Position numbers and translations under genes: made by a program. Source: Pseudomonas nitroreducens NBRC 12694 (GTDB lineage: Bacteria > Pseudomonadota > Gammaproteobacteria > Pseudomonadales > Pseudomonadaceae). Taken from it: a DNA stretch of 64,000 nucleotides. Positions 23,691-32,585 of this stretch are shown here, piece by piece. The number at the start of each line of letters is the position of its first letter. Within the stretch, counting starts at the first letter, position 1. The notes below the pieces were generated by a model, which was not told where the DNA came from, made no database searches, and worked only from the letters and a program-made list of their open reading frames with translations. The stretch lies in assembly GCF_002091755.1 (NCBI RefSeq), contig NZ_BDAI01000013.1:62001-126000 (forward strand). The letters are read 5' to 3'.

Positions 23691-24734
23691 ATGCGCGTCG
23701 CTGACTTTCATTTCGACCTGCCCGAGGCGTTGATCGCCCGCCATCCGCTTCCCGAGCGCCGCTCCAGCCGTCTGCTGGTGCTGGACGGTGCCAGCGGCGA
23801 GCTCAGCCATCGGCAATTCGCTGACATTCTCGGCTTCCTCCAGCCGGGTGACCTGATGGTGTTCAACAACACCCGGGTGATTCCTGCCCGCCTGTTCGGC
23901 CAGAAAGCTTCCGGCGGCAAGCTGGAGATCCTCGTAGAGCGTGTGCTCGACAGCCACCGTGTGCTGGCCCACGTGCGTTCCAGCAAATCGCCCAAGCCGG
24001 GCTCGAAGATCCTTATCGACGGCGGTGGCGAAGCTGAAATGCTGCAGCGCCATGATGCGCTGTTCGAGCTGGGTTTCAGTGAGGATGTGCTGCCGCTGCT
24101 GGAGCGCGTCGGTCACATGCCGTTGCCGCCCTATATCGACCGCCCCGACGAGGACGCCGACCGCGAGCGTTACCAGACCGTCTACGCCGAGCGCGCGGGC
24201 GCTGTTGCGGCGCCGACTGCCGGCCTGCACTTCGATGAGGCGCTGCTGGAGTCTATCCGCGCCAAAGGTGTGGAAACTGCGTTCGTGACCCTGCACGTCG
24301 GCGCCGGTACCTTCCAGCCGGTACGTGTAGAGCGCATCGAAGACCACCACATGCACAACGAATGGCTGGAGGTCAGCCAGGAGGTGGTCGATGCCGTGGC
24401 CGCCTGCAAGGCGCGTGGCGGTCGTGTGGTCGCCGTCGGCACCACCAGCGTGCGCTCGCTGGAAAGCGCCGCCCGTGATGGCGTGCTCAAGCCGTTCAGC
24501 GGTGACACCGACATCTTCATCTTCCCGGGCCGGCCGTTCCACGTGGTCGACGCCCTGGTGACCAATTTCCACCTGCCCGAATCCACCCTGCTGATGCTGG
24601 TCTCCGCTTTCGCCGGCTACCCCGAGACCATGGCTGCCTACGCGGCGGCAGTGGAGCAGGGCTATCGCTTCTTCAGCTACGGCGATGCCATGTTCATTAC
24701 CCGCAACCCGGCACCGCGCGGCCCCGAGGACTGA
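23691..24734 (+). CDS. queA: QueA, SAM:tRNA ribosyltransferase-isomerase
   Basis: 347 residues, the usual length. QueA transfers and isomerises the ribosyl part of S-adenosylmethionine onto preQ1-modified tRNA to give epoxyqueuosine at the wobble position of Asp, Asn, His and Tyr tRNAs. Family motifs are clear: MRVADFHFDLPEALIARHP, FNNTRVIPARL, AAPTAGLHFDE, HVGAGTFQPV and NFHLPESTLLMLVSAF. The tgt gene starts 3 bases after its stop, so the pathway's two tRNA-acting enzymes are co-translated. Confidence 0.97.
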   Translation: MRVADFHFDLPEALIARHPLPERRSSRLLVLDGASGELSHRQFADILGFLQPGDLMVFNNTRVIPARLFGQKASGGKLEILVERVLDSHRVLAHVRSSKSPKPGSKILIDGGGEAEMLQRHDALFELGFSEDVLPLLERVGHMPLPPYIDRPDEDADRERYQTVYAERAGAVAAPTAGLHFDEALLESIRAKGVETAFVTLHVGAGTFQPVRVERIEDHHMHNEWLEVSQEVVDAVAACKARGGRVVAVGTTSVRSLESAARDGVLKPFSGDTDIFIFPGRPFHVVDALVTNFHLPESTLLMLVSAFAGYPETMAAYAAAVEQGYRFFSYGDAMFITRNPAPRGPED

Positions 24735-24737
24735 TCC

Positions 24738-25865
24738 ATGAGCTTCATGAAATTCGAACTGCTGGCCACCGAGGGCAAGGCCCGTCGCGGCCGCCTGACC
24801 TTCCCGCGCGGCGTGGTGGAAACCCCGGCCTTCATGCCGGTGGGCACCTACGGCACCGTGAAGGGCATGCTCCCGCACGACATCGAGGGCATCGGCGCGC
24901 AGATCATCCTCGGCAATACCTTCCACCTGTGGCTGCGCCCGGGCACCGAGGTGATCCAGAAGCACGGCGACCTGCATGACTTCATGCAGTGGAAGGGGCC
25001 GATCCTCACCGACTCGGGCGGTTTCCAGGTGTTCAGCCTGGGCGCGCTGCGCAAGATCAAGGAAGAGGGCGTGTACTTCGCCTCGCCGGTAGATGGCGCC
25101 AAGGTCTTCATGGGCCCGGAAGAGTCCATGGCCGTGCAGCGTGCGCTTGGCTCGGACATCGTGATGATCTTCGACGAGTGCACCCCTTACCCGGCCGAGT
25201 TCGACGTGGCCAAACGCTCCATGGAGCTGTCGCTGCGCTGGGCCAAACGCTCGAAAGCTGCTCACGGCGACAGCCCGTCGGCGCTGTTCGGCATCGTCCA
25301 GGGCGGCATGCACGAAGAGCTGCGCATGCGCTCGCTCGAAGGCCTGCAGGAAATCGGCTTCGATGGCCTGGCCATCGGCGGCCTGTCGGTGGGCGAGCCC
25401 AAGGAAGAGATGATCCGCGTGCTGGACTTCCTGCCCCGGCACATGCCGGCTGACAAACCTCGTTACCTGATGGGTGTGGGCAAACCCGAGGACCTCGTGG
25501 AAGGTGTGCGCCGGGGCGTCGACATGTTCGACTGCGTCATGCCCACCCGCAATGCGCGCAATGGCCACCTTTTCGTTGACACCGGGGTGATCAAGATCCG
25601 CAACGCGGTGCACAAGCACGACGAATCTCCGCTGGACCCGACCTGCGATTGCTACACCTGCAAGCACTTCTCCCGCGCCTACCTCTACCACCTGGACAAG
25701 TGCGGCGAAATGCTCGGCAGCATGCTCAATACCATCCACAACTTGCGGCATTATCAGCGGCTTATGGCTGGTTTGCGCGAGGCAATCCAACAGGGTACAT
25801 TGGCGAACTTTGTCGACGCCTTCTACGCCAAGCGCGGCCTACCCGTGCCGCCGCTGGCGGACTGA
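24738..25865 (+). CDS. tgt: Tgt, tRNA-guanine transglycosylase
   Basis: 375 residues. Tgt swaps guanine 34 for preQ1 in GUN-anticodon tRNAs. The catalytic region contains DSGGFQVFSLG and DCVMPTRNARNGHLF (nucleophile Asp), and the zinc site CDCYTCKHFSRAYLYHL supplies three Cys and one His. It stands between queA and yajC, the usual operon order in gamma-proteobacteria. The start MSFMKFELL could alternatively be the second Met three codons on. Confidence 0.97.
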   Translation: MSFMKFELLATEGKARRGRLTFPRGVVETPAFMPVGTYGTVKGMLPHDIEGIGAQIILGNTFHLWLRPGTEVIQKHGDLHDFMQWKGPILTDSGGFQVFSLGALRKIKEEGVYFASPVDGAKVFMGPEESMAVQRALGSDIVMIFDECTPYPAEFDVAKRSMELSLRWAKRSKAAHGDSPSALFGIVQGGMHEELRMRSLEGLQEIGFDGLAIGGLSVGEPKEEMIRVLDFLPRHMPADKPRYLMGVGKPEDLVEGVRRGVDMFDCVMPTRNARNGHLFVDTGVIKIRNAVHKHDESPLDPTCDCYTCKHFSRAYLYHLDKCGEMLGSMLNTIHNLRHYQRLMAGLREAIQQGTLANFVDAFYAKRGLPVPPLAD

Positions 25866-25903
25866 CCTTATTCATCGAAAAAGCTTTGAGACAGGAGTTT
25901 CCA

Positions 25904-26245
25904 ATGAGTTTTCTGATCCCCGCTGCCTACGCTGACGCCGCAGCCCCGGCCGCTGCTGCTGGCCCGGCCGGTACCGGCTTCGAGTGGATTTTCCTGGTCG
26001 GTTTCCTGGTCATCTTCTATCTGATGATCTGGCGTCCCCAGGCCAAGCGCTCCAAGGAGCACAAGAACCTGCTGTCCGGCCTGCAGAAGGGCGATGAAGT
26101 CGTCACTTCCGCCGGTATCGCCGGCAAGGTGACCAAGGTGGCCGATGACTTCGTCGTCGTCGAGGTTTCCGACAACGTCGAGCTGAAGTTCCAGAAGGCC
26201 GCGATCGCCGCGACCCTGCCGAAAGGCACCCTGAAGGCGATCTGA
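25904..26245 (+). CDS. yajC: YajC, Sec translocon accessory subunit
   Basis: 113 residues from the ATG at 25904 with ACAGGAG upstream. One membrane helix (about residues 25-45) follows a short Ala-rich N-terminus. The cytoplasmic part has RPQAKRSKEHKNLLSGLQKGDEVVTSAGIAG, the YajC signature. It joins SecD and SecF in the complex that supports SecYEG-dependent export. Confidence 0.96.
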   Translation: MSFLIPAAYADAAAPAAAAGPAGTGFEWIFLVGFLVIFYLMIWRPQAKRSKEHKNLLSGLQKGDEVVTSAGIAGKVTKVADDFVVVEVSDNVELKFQKAAIAATLPKGTLKAI

Positions 26246-26270
26246 TCCACCTCTTAGAAACCCAACCGAC

Positions 26271-26289
26271 GGGGCGCAAGATGCGCCCC
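26271..26289. other. Hairpin in the yajC-secD gap
   Basis: An 8-bp stem GGGGCGCA / TGCGCCCC with an AGA loop, without a T-run. It probably adjusts message stability or readthrough between yajC and secD. Confidence 0.55.
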
Positions 26290-26309
26290 GCGTCATAACG
26301 GGCGGTGTC

Positions 26310-28172
26310 ATGCTCAACAAGTATCCCCTGTGGAAGTATCTGCTGATCCTGGCGGTCCTGGCCGTCGGTTTCATCTATTCCGCACCCAACCTCTATCCTG
26401 ACGATCCGGCCGTCCAGATCAGCGGCGCGAGCACCGCGCTGCAGGTCACCCAGGCCGACGTGGACAAGGCCAGCAAGGCGCTCGCCGACGCCGGTATCGC
26501 CGTGAAGGCGGGCTCGCTGGGCAAGAACAGCGGCCTGATCCGCCTGGTCAAGCAGGAAGACCAGTTGCCGGCCAAGGACATCGTCCGCCGTGCGCTGGGT
26601 GACGACTACGTAGTCGCCCTGAACCTGGCCCAGACCACGCCGAACTGGCTGCGCAACATCGCCGCCCACCCGATGAAGCTGGGTCTGGACCTGTCCGGTG
26701 GTGTGCACTTCCTGCTGGAAGTGGACATGGACAAGGCTGTCGACGCTCGTATGAAGGTCTACGAGAACGAGGTCAAGAGCGCCCTGCGTAAAGAACGCGT
26801 GCGCTACCGCAGCCTGCCGGTACAGGACGGCGGCATCCAGCTGGGCTTCACTGAAGAGGCCGACCTGGACAAGGCCAAGTCGATCATCGCCAAGGATTTC
26901 CGCGATTTCGAAACCGCCCAGAGCGAGCGCAATGGCATGCAGGTCCTGCGCCTGGCCATGACCGCCACCAAGCTGGCCGAAATCCGCGAATACTCGATCA
27001 AGCAGAACCTCACCACCGTCCGCAACCGTGTGAACGAGCTGGGCGTGTCCGAGCCGCTGGTACAGCGCCAGGGCGCCAACCGCATCGTCGTCGAGCTGCC
27101 GGGCGTACAGGACACCGCCGAAGCCAAGCGTATCCTCGGCAAGACCGCGAACCTTGAGTTCCGCCTGGCCGCCGAGCCGGATGCGATCAAGTCCTCCACC
27201 GAAACCTTCGATTTCCGCGAGCCGCGTCGTCCGCCGGCGACCCTGGAGCGTGGCGTGATCATCACCGGTGACCAGGTCACCGACGCCAGCGCCAGCTTCG
27301 ACGAGAACGGCCGTCCGCAGGTGAACATCCGTCTGGATGGCCACGGCGGCGAGCTGATGAACCGCGCGACCCGCAACAACGTCGGCCGCAGCATGGCGGT
27401 GGTGTTCATCGAGCAGAAGCCGATCACCCGCTATACCAAGCAGGTCGTCGACGGCGTCGAGCAGGAAGTCGCCGTACAGGCGTTCAAGGAAGAGAAACAG
27501 ATCATCAGCCTGGCGACCATCCAGTCGCCGCTGGGCAACCAGTTCCGCATCACCGGCCTGGACGCTCCGGGCGAGTCCTCGGAACTGGCCCTGCTGCTGC
27601 GCGCCGGTGGCCTGGCTGCGCCGATGTACTTCGCTGAAGAGCGCACCATCGGCCCGAGTCTGGGTGCCGACAACATCGCCAAGGGTATCGATGCATCCCT
27701 GTGGGGCATGGTCTTCGTTTCCCTGTTCATCATCGTCATCTACCGCTTCTTCGGCGTGATCGCCACCGTCGCCCTGGCCTTCAACATGGTCATGCTGGTG
27801 GCGTTGATGTCGATCCTCGGTGCGACCCTGACCCTACCGGGTATCGCGGGTATCGTGCTGACCATGGGTATGGCGGTGGACGCCAACGTGCTGATCTTCT
27901 CGCGGATACGCGAGGAGCTGGCGGCGGGCATGTCGACGCAGCGGGCGATTCACGAGGGCTTCAACCGTGCCTTCACCGCGATCATCGACGCCAACCTGAC
28001 CTCGCTGCTGGTCGGCGGCATCCTCTACGCCATGGGCACCGGCCCGGTGAAGGGCTTCGCCGTGACCATGTCCCTGGGTATTCTCACCTCGATGTTCACT
28101 GCCATTCTGGTCACCCGCGCAATGGTGAACCTGATCTACGGCGGCCGCGACGTTAAGAAGCTGTGGATCTAA
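26310..28172 (+). CDS. secD: SecD, protein export membrane subunit
   Basis: 620 residues with six membrane helices: one near 8-26 and five in the last 170 residues. The large periplasmic P1 region contains LGLDLSGGVHFLLEVD. The RND-like motif GIAGIVLTMGMAVDANVLIFSRIREEL near 514-540 holds the Asp needed for proton coupling. SecD and SecF draw translocated proteins forward on the periplasmic side. It lies upstream of secF with a 10-base gap. Confidence 0.97.
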   Translation: MLNKYPLWKYLLILAVLAVGFIYSAPNLYPDDPAVQISGASTALQVTQADVDKASKALADAGIAVKAGSLGKNSGLIRLVKQEDQLPAKDIVRRALGDDYVVALNLAQTTPNWLRNIAAHPMKLGLDLSGGVHFLLEVDMDKAVDARMKVYENEVKSALRKERVRYRSLPVQDGGIQLGFTEEADLDKAKSIIAKDFRDFETAQSERNGMQVLRLAMTATKLAEIREYSIKQNLTTVRNRVNELGVSEPLVQRQGANRIVVELPGVQDTAEAKRILGKTANLEFRLAAEPDAIKSSTETFDFREPRRPPATLERGVIITGDQVTDASASFDENGRPQVNIRLDGHGGELMNRATRNNVGRSMAVVFIEQKPITRYTKQVVDGVEQEVAVQAFKEEKQIISLATIQSPLGNQFRITGLDAPGESSELALLLRAGGLAAPMYFAEERTIGPSLGADNIAKGIDASLWGMVFVSLFIIVIYRFFGVIATVALAFNMVMLVALMSILGATLTLPGIAGIVLTMGMAVDANVLIFSRIREELAAGMSTQRAIHEGFNRAFTAIIDANLTSLLVGGILYAMGTGPVKGFAVTMSLGILTSMFTAILVTRAMVNLIYGGRDVKKLWI

Positions 28173-28182
28173 GGGGCCAGAG

Positions 28183-29100
28183 ATGAATATCAAGATCGGT
28201 ACTATCAACTTCATGGGTGTGCGCAACATTGCGTTCGCCGCGACCCTGATCCTGACCCTGATCGCCCTCGGCAGCTGGGTCTTCAAAGGCATCAACTTCG
28301 GCCTGGACTTCACCGGCGGTACGTCGATCAAGCTGAGCTACGAGCAGCCTGCCGACCTCTCCAAGGTCCGCGAGCAACTGGTCGCCGCCGGTTACAGCGA
28401 GGCCGTGGTGCAGAGCTTCGGTGACACCCGCGACGTGCTGGTGCGCATGCCCAGCGAGGACCCGGAGCTGGGCAAGAAGGTCGCCACTGCGCTGCAGAAG
28501 GCCGACGCTTCCAATCCGGCCAAGGTCAACGGCGTCGAGTACGTCGGCCCGCAGGTGGGTGAAGAGCTGCGCGACCAGGGCGGCCTCGGCATGCTCCTGG
28601 CGCTGGGTGGCATCCTCTTGTACGTGGGCTTCCGCTTCCAGTGGAAGTTCGCCCTGGGGGCGATCCTCTCGCTGATCCACGATGCCATCATCGTGATGGG
28701 CGTCCTGTCGTTCTTCCAGATCACCTTCGATCTGACCGTGCTGGCCGCGGTGCTGGCGGTGGTGGGCTACTCGCTGAACGACACCATCGTGATCTTCGAC
28801 CGGGTGCGCGAGAACTTCCGCGTGCTGCGCAAGGCCAGCCTGATCGAGAACATCAACATCTCGACCAGCCAGACCCTGCTGCGGACCATCGCCACCTCGG
28901 TGTCGACCCTGCTGGCCATCGCCGCCCTGCTGTTCTTCGGTGGCGACAACCTGTTCGGCTTCTCCATCGCCCTGTTCGTCGGTGTGATGGCGGGTACCTA
29001 CTCGTCGATCTACATCGCCAACGTGGTGCTGATCTGGCTGAACCTGTCCAGCGAGGACCTGATTCCTCCGCCGAGCAAGGAAGTCGACGAGCGCCCGTAA
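28183..29100 (+). CDS. secF: SecF, protein export membrane subunit
   Basis: 305 residues, six membrane helices, with the family pattern FGLDFTGGTSIKLSY near 32-46 and VVGYSLNDTIVIFDRVREN near 193-211. It pairs with SecD. It is the last gene of the queA-tgt-yajC-secDF run, as an intrinsic terminator follows. Confidence 0.97.
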   Translation: MNIKIGTINFMGVRNIAFAATLILTLIALGSWVFKGINFGLDFTGGTSIKLSYEQPADLSKVREQLVAAGYSEAVVQSFGDTRDVLVRMPSEDPELGKKVATALQKADASNPAKVNGVEYVGPQVGEELRDQGGLGMLLALGGILLYVGFRFQWKFALGAILSLIHDAIIVMGVLSFFQITFDLTVLAAVLAVVGYSLNDTIVIFDRVRENFRVLRKASLIENINISTSQTLLRTIATSVSTLLAIAALLFFGGDNLFGFSIALFVGVMAGTYSSIYIANVVLIWLNLSSEDLIPPPSKEVDERP

Positions 29101-29124
29101 TAGAGCGCTCCGGGCTTTCGACAA

Positions 29125-29153
29125 AACTCCCGCTTCGGCGGGAGTTCTTGTTT
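29125..29153 (+). terminator. Intrinsic terminator after secF
   Basis: A 9-bp stem AACTCCCGC / GCGGGAGTT with a stable TTCG tetraloop, followed by CTTGTTT. Confidence 0.85.
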
Positions 29154-29257
29154 GTGGGCAGTAGCTCACGGGTTTGTTGGAACTTTCTTACAAATCCTTT
29201 GCTCCAAGGCAGGGTAAAGGGCAAGGCCCGAATGAGAAGAAAGACCAGGAGAACCCT

Positions 29258-29794
29258 ATGAACAAGTCGTTGCTAATCGGTACCGTGCTGGGCGCTGTAG
29301 GCGTGACTGCCGGTGGCGCCGTGGCTACCTACAGTCTGGTGGACCGTGCGCCGCAATACGCCGAGGTGCTCGCCGTTCAGCCGGTCAAGGAAACCATCAA
29401 GAATCCGCGCCAGGTCTGCAAGGACGTGGCAGTGACCCATCAGCGCCCGGTCAAGGACCAGCATCAGATCGCCGGTACCGCCATCGGCGCCATTGCCGGC
29501 GGCCTGCTCGGCAACCAGATCGGCGGCGGCAACGGCAAGAAGATCGCCACCGTGGCAGGCGCCATCGGCGGCGGCTACGCGGGTAACAAGGTGCAGGAAG
29601 GCATGCAGGAGCGTGATACCTACACCACCACCGAAACCCGCTGCAGCACCGTCAACGATACCAGCGAGAAGGTCGTCGGCTATGACGTGAAGTACCTGCT
29701 CGATGGCAAGGCTGGTCAGGTCCGCATGGATCGTGATCCGGGCTCGCAGATTCCGGTCGACAAGAGCGGTCGACTGGTCCTGGGGCAGCAATAA
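29258..29794 (+). CDS. Glycine-zipper 2TM (SlyB/Rick_17kDa-like) envelope protein
   Basis: 178 residues from the ATG at 29258 (CAGGAG upstream). An N-terminal hydrophobic segment (about 4-27) serves as signal anchor and has no lipobox Cys. The glycine-zipper region near 73-105 has GTAIGAIAGGLLGNQIGGG and VAGAIGGGYAGNK. The C-terminal part is a small beta domain with two Cys. Proteins of this class sit in the cell envelope and affect its integrity; a specific function is not known. It forms a single-gene unit with its own terminator. Confidence 0.85.
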   Translation: MNKSLLIGTVLGAVGVTAGGAVATYSLVDRAPQYAEVLAVQPVKETIKNPRQVCKDVAVTHQRPVKDQHQIAGTAIGAIAGGLLGNQIGGGNGKKIATVAGAIGGGYAGNKVQEGMQERDTYTTTETRCSTVNDTSEKVVGYDVKYLLDGKAGQVRMDRDPGSQIPVDKSGRLVLGQQ

Positions 29795-29815
29795 GCCGTC
29801 GCCAGGTGTAAGTGG

Positions 29816-29845
29816 AAAAGGCGCCCAATGGGCGCCTTTTTCTTT
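29816..29845 (+). terminator. Intrinsic terminator after the glycine-zipper gene
   Basis: An 11-bp stem AAAAGGCGCCC / GGGCGCCTTTT with an AAT loop and T-rich tail. Confidence 0.9.
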
Positions 29846-29885
29846 TCCACCCTTGTGTAGGAAGTGCGTTCTCGCAGGCACAAAA

Positions 29886-29913
29886 AAACCCGGCATCGCC
29901 GGGCTTTTTCTGG
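29886..29913 (-). terminator. Intrinsic terminator after suhB
   Basis: A GC stem CCCGGC / GCCGGG with an ATC loop. On the minus strand it is followed by seven T residues. The T-run on the plus strand is shorter. Confidence 0.8.
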
Positions 29914-29924
29914 TGCCGCTCAGC

Positions 29925-30740
29925 TTAGCGCTTGAGCGAAGCCGGCAGGTGCGGCTGGATGCTGGTCAGCAGTGCCTTGAAGCACTTGGTGTTGCCGGCG
30001 ACGATCTGGCCCTTCTCGAGGAACTCATGACCGCCGGTGAAATCGCTCACCAGGCCGCCTGCTTCCTGGATCAGCAGGGCGCCGGCTGCCATGTCCCACT
30101 CGGACAGGCCGAATTCCCAGAAGGCGTCGTAGCGGCCGGCGGCGACGTAGGCCAGGTCCAGGCTGGCGGCGCCAGCGCGGCGGATGCCGGCGGTCTGGCC
30201 GACCAGGCTGCGGAACATGCCCAGGTAGGCGTCGAGGTTGTCCATCTGGCTGTCGCGGAACGGGAAGCCGGTGCCGAGCAGTGCGCCTTCCAGGCTCTTG
30301 CGGTTGCTCACGCGCAGGCGGCGACCGTTCAGTGCGGCGCCGCGGCCACGGCTGGCGGTGAATTCTTCCTGACGGACCGGGTCGAGGACCACGGCGTGCT
30401 CGAGGCGGCCGCGGTATTTGCAGGCGATGCTGACGGCGTAGTGCGGAACACCGTGGATGAAGTTGGTGGTGCCGTCCAGCGGGTCGATGATCCACAGGTA
30501 GTCGGCGCCTTCGCCGCTGCCTTCGAGCATGCCGCCTTCTTCGCCCATGATCCCGTGGTTCGGGTAGGCCTTGCGCAGGGCGGTGACGATGGAGAGTTCG
30601 GCTGCGCGATCGACTTCGGTGACGTAGTCCTTGGCTTCTTTCTCGTTGACCGACAGGGTATCCAGGCGTTCGATGGAGCGGAAGATCAGTTCACCGGCGC
30701 TGCGAGCGGCGCGCAGGGCGATATTCAGCATAGGCTGCAT
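29925..30740 (-). CDS. suhB: SuhB, inositol-1-monophosphatase family protein
   Basis: 271 residues from the ATG at 30740, the family length in Pseudomonas. Mg-dependent phosphatase motifs are seen: GEEGG near 67-71, WIIDPLDGTTNFIHG near 83-97 and WDMAAGALLIQEAGG near 213-227. SuhB also associates with the Nus complex in rRNA antitermination and affects virulence gene expression in P. aeruginosa. It is divergent from trmJ, with the two promoters in the gap of about 147 bases. Confidence 0.96.
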   Translation of the reverse strand: MQPMLNIALRAARSAGELIFRSIERLDTLSVNEKEAKDYVTEVDRAAELSIVTALRKAYPNHGIMGEEGGMLEGSGEGADYLWIIDPLDGTTNFIHGVPHYAVSIACKYRGRLEHAVVLDPVRQEEFTASRGRGAALNGRRLRVSNRKSLEGALLGTGFPFRDSQMDNLDAYLGMFRSLVGQTAGIRRAGAASLDLAYVAAGRYDAFWEFGLSEWDMAAGALLIQEAGGLVSDFTGGHEFLEKGQIVAGNTKCFKALLTSIQPHLPASLKR

Positions 30741-30887
30741 GGAGAGGTCACCTGGGTCGTTAAAGAAAGCCGGACATTCTAGCAGAAAGCGCCGGCGTTC
30801 ATAGAGCGACCTGTCGCCTGCGTGGCGCAAGACCCACCGCTGCGGTAGGATTCCCTCCCTTTTTCGCTTTATGTGTGGAGTCGCGCG

Positions 30888-31667
30888 TTGCTCGACAAAA
30901 TTCGCGTGGTGCTGGTCAACACCAGCCATCCCGGCAATATCGGCGGTACGGCCCGTGCGATGAAGAACATGGGCCTTTCGCGCCTCGTGCTGGTCGATCC
31001 GATGGATTTCCCCAGCGGTGAAGCGCGCGCGCGTGCTTCCGGTGCCGATGACATTCTCGACGCGGCCGTGGTGGTTCCGACCCTGGAAGATGCCCTGGTG
31101 GGCTGCAGCCTGGTACTGGGCACCAGTGCGCGCGATCGCCGTATTCCCTGGCCGCTGCTGGATCCCCGCGAGTGCGCCACCACCAGCCTGGAGCACGTCC
31201 AGCAGGGTGGTGAGGTCGCGCTGGTGTTCGGTCGCGAATACGCCGGCCTGACCAACGAGGAGCTGCAGCGATGTCAGTTCCATGTGCACATCCCGGCCAA
31301 TCCCGACTTCAGCTCGCTGAACCTGGCGACGGCGGTGCAGGTGCTGGTCTACGAGGTGCGCATGGCCTGGCTGGCTGTTCAGGGGCAGCCGACCAAGCAG
31401 GAGAAGGTCGAGTCCACTGCGATGCTCAACAGCGTTCCGGTGACGTCGGACGAGCTGGAGCGTTTCTACGCGCACCTGGAGTCGACCCTGGTGGATATCC
31501 AGTTCCTCGATCCGCAGAAGCCGCGCCACCTGATGTCGCGCCTGCGCCGCCTGTATGGCCGTAGCGGGGTCAGCAAGCTGGAGATGAATATCCTGCGGGG
31601 TATTCTCACCGAGACACAGAAGGCTGCCCGCGGGGAGCTTTCCAAGCGGAGTGATGAAGATGTTTGA
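30888..31667 (+). CDS. trmJ: TrmJ, tRNA (Cm32/Um32) 2'-O-methyltransferase
   Basis: 259 residues from a TTG at 30888. GGAG lies 7 nt upstream and MLDKIRVVLVNTSHPGN matches the usual start; a GTG at 30873 is the next in-frame option but has no ribosome site. It is a SPOUT methyltransferase: NTSHPGNIGGTARAMKNMG (about 10-28), GREYAGLTNEEL and IPANPDFSSLNLATAVQVL form the trefoil knot and SAM site. It methylates position 32 of several tRNAs. The cysE start lies inside its last codons. Confidence 0.95.
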   Translation: MLDKIRVVLVNTSHPGNIGGTARAMKNMGLSRLVLVDPMDFPSGEARARASGADDILDAAVVVPTLEDALVGCSLVLGTSARDRRIPWPLLDPRECATTSLEHVQQGGEVALVFGREYAGLTNEELQRCQFHVHIPANPDFSSLNLATAVQVLVYEVRMAWLAVQGQPTKQEKVESTAMLNSVPVTSDELERFYAHLESTLVDIQFLDPQKPRHLMSRLRRLYGRSGVSKLEMNILRGILTETQKAARGELSKRSDEDV

Positions 31668-32445
31668 GCGTGTACGCGAGGATATCCAGAGCGTATTCCA
31701 TCGTGACCCGGCGGCGCGCAACGCCTTCGAGGTGCTGACCTGCTACCCGGGGCTGCATGCCGTCTGGCTGCATCGCCTGGCCCATGGCTTGTGGACTTCC
31801 GGCTGGAAGTGGCTGGCGCGCATGGTGTCGAACTTCGGTCGCTGGATGACCGGCATCGAGATTCATCCGGGGGCGAAGATCGGTCGCCGGTTCTTCATTG
31901 ACCACGGCCTGGGCATTGTCATCGGCGAAACCGCCGAAATTGGCGATGACGTGACCATTTATCAGGGTGTGACCCTGGGTGGCACCAGCTGGAACAAGGG
32001 CAAGCGCCATCCGACCCTGGCCGATGGCGTGGTGGTGGGAGCGGGTGCCAAGGTGCTCGGTCCTTTCACGGTGGGTGCTGGCGCCAAGGTCGGTTCCAAT
32101 GCTGTGGTGACCAAGGAGGTACCGCCTGGGGCAACCGTCGTGGGTATTCCGGGTCGCATCATCGTCAAGGATGACGCGGATGCGGATCAGGCCGCCAAGC
32201 GCCAGGCCATGGCAGAAAAGCTCGGGTTCGATGCCTATGGCGTCAGCCAGGACATGCCCGACCCGGTGGCGCGCGCCATTGGTCAGTTGCTCGATCACCT
32301 GCAGGCGGTCGACGGCCGTCTGGAGGGCATGTGCAAGGCCCTGACGGCCCTGGGCAGTGACTACTGCGCGAAGGATCTTCCGGTTCTGCGGGAAGAGGAC
32401 TTCGCCGGGGTCAAGGACCAGGAGAGCAGCCAGTCGGCGCAGTGA
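31660..32445 (+). CDS. cysE: CysE, serine O-acetyltransferase
   Basis: 261 residues from the ATG at 31660 (GGAG 9 nt upstream). Upstream ATG and GTG codons at 31654 and 31651 are possible. It makes O-acetylserine for cysteine synthesis. The N-terminal helical part is short and the rest is the left-handed beta-helix of hexapeptide repeats, with DHGLGIVIGETAEIGDDVTIYQGVTLGG including the catalytic His. The tail beyond residue 180 is longer than in E. coli relatives. Its place before the isc operon links cysteine supply to Fe-S assembly. Confidence 0.95.
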   Translation: MFERVREDIQSVFHRDPAARNAFEVLTCYPGLHAVWLHRLAHGLWTSGWKWLARMVSNFGRWMTGIEIHPGAKIGRRFFIDHGLGIVIGETAEIGDDVTIYQGVTLGGTSWNKGKRHPTLADGVVVGAGAKVLGPFTVGAGAKVGSNAVVTKEVPPGATVVGIPGRIIVKDDADADQAAKRQAMAEKLGFDAYGVSQDMPDPVARAIGQLLDHLQAVDGRLEGMCKALTALGSDYCAKDLPVLREEDFAGVKDQESSQSAQ

Positions 32446-32518
32446 TGTGCCGACGCCGCCATTACTGTTAGAATACGGCGCCGTTCGCTGGCTAAATCCG
32501 ACTAAAGTAATAGGTCTT

Positions 32519-32540
32519 ATAGTTGACTTAAATAGTCGGA
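32519..32540. promoter_or_regulatory. Type 1 IscR binding site upstream of iscR
   Basis: ATAGTTGACTTAAATAGTCG at 32519-32538 fits the type 1 consensus for [2Fe-2S]-IscR (TTGACT, AT-rich centre, AGTCGG). A second, weaker match CCGACTAAAGTAATAGG lies just upstream at 32498-32514. Both sit in the iscR promoter region and imply feedback repression when clusters are plentiful. Confidence 0.75.
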
Positions 32541-32585
32541 AAAGAGCATACTTCCGCCATACCAGCGATTCTTCCGGATTTCCCC

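Noticed and set aside
23121..25790. 889-codon open frame on the minus strand across queA and tgt
   Set aside because: It lies wholly antisense to two clearly conserved enzymes and to the tRNA; it is a by-product of high-GC codon use.
29925..31721. 598-codon version of the suhB frame
   Set aside because: The upstream extension is antisense to trmJ; the ATG at 30740 gives the normal 271-residue enzyme.
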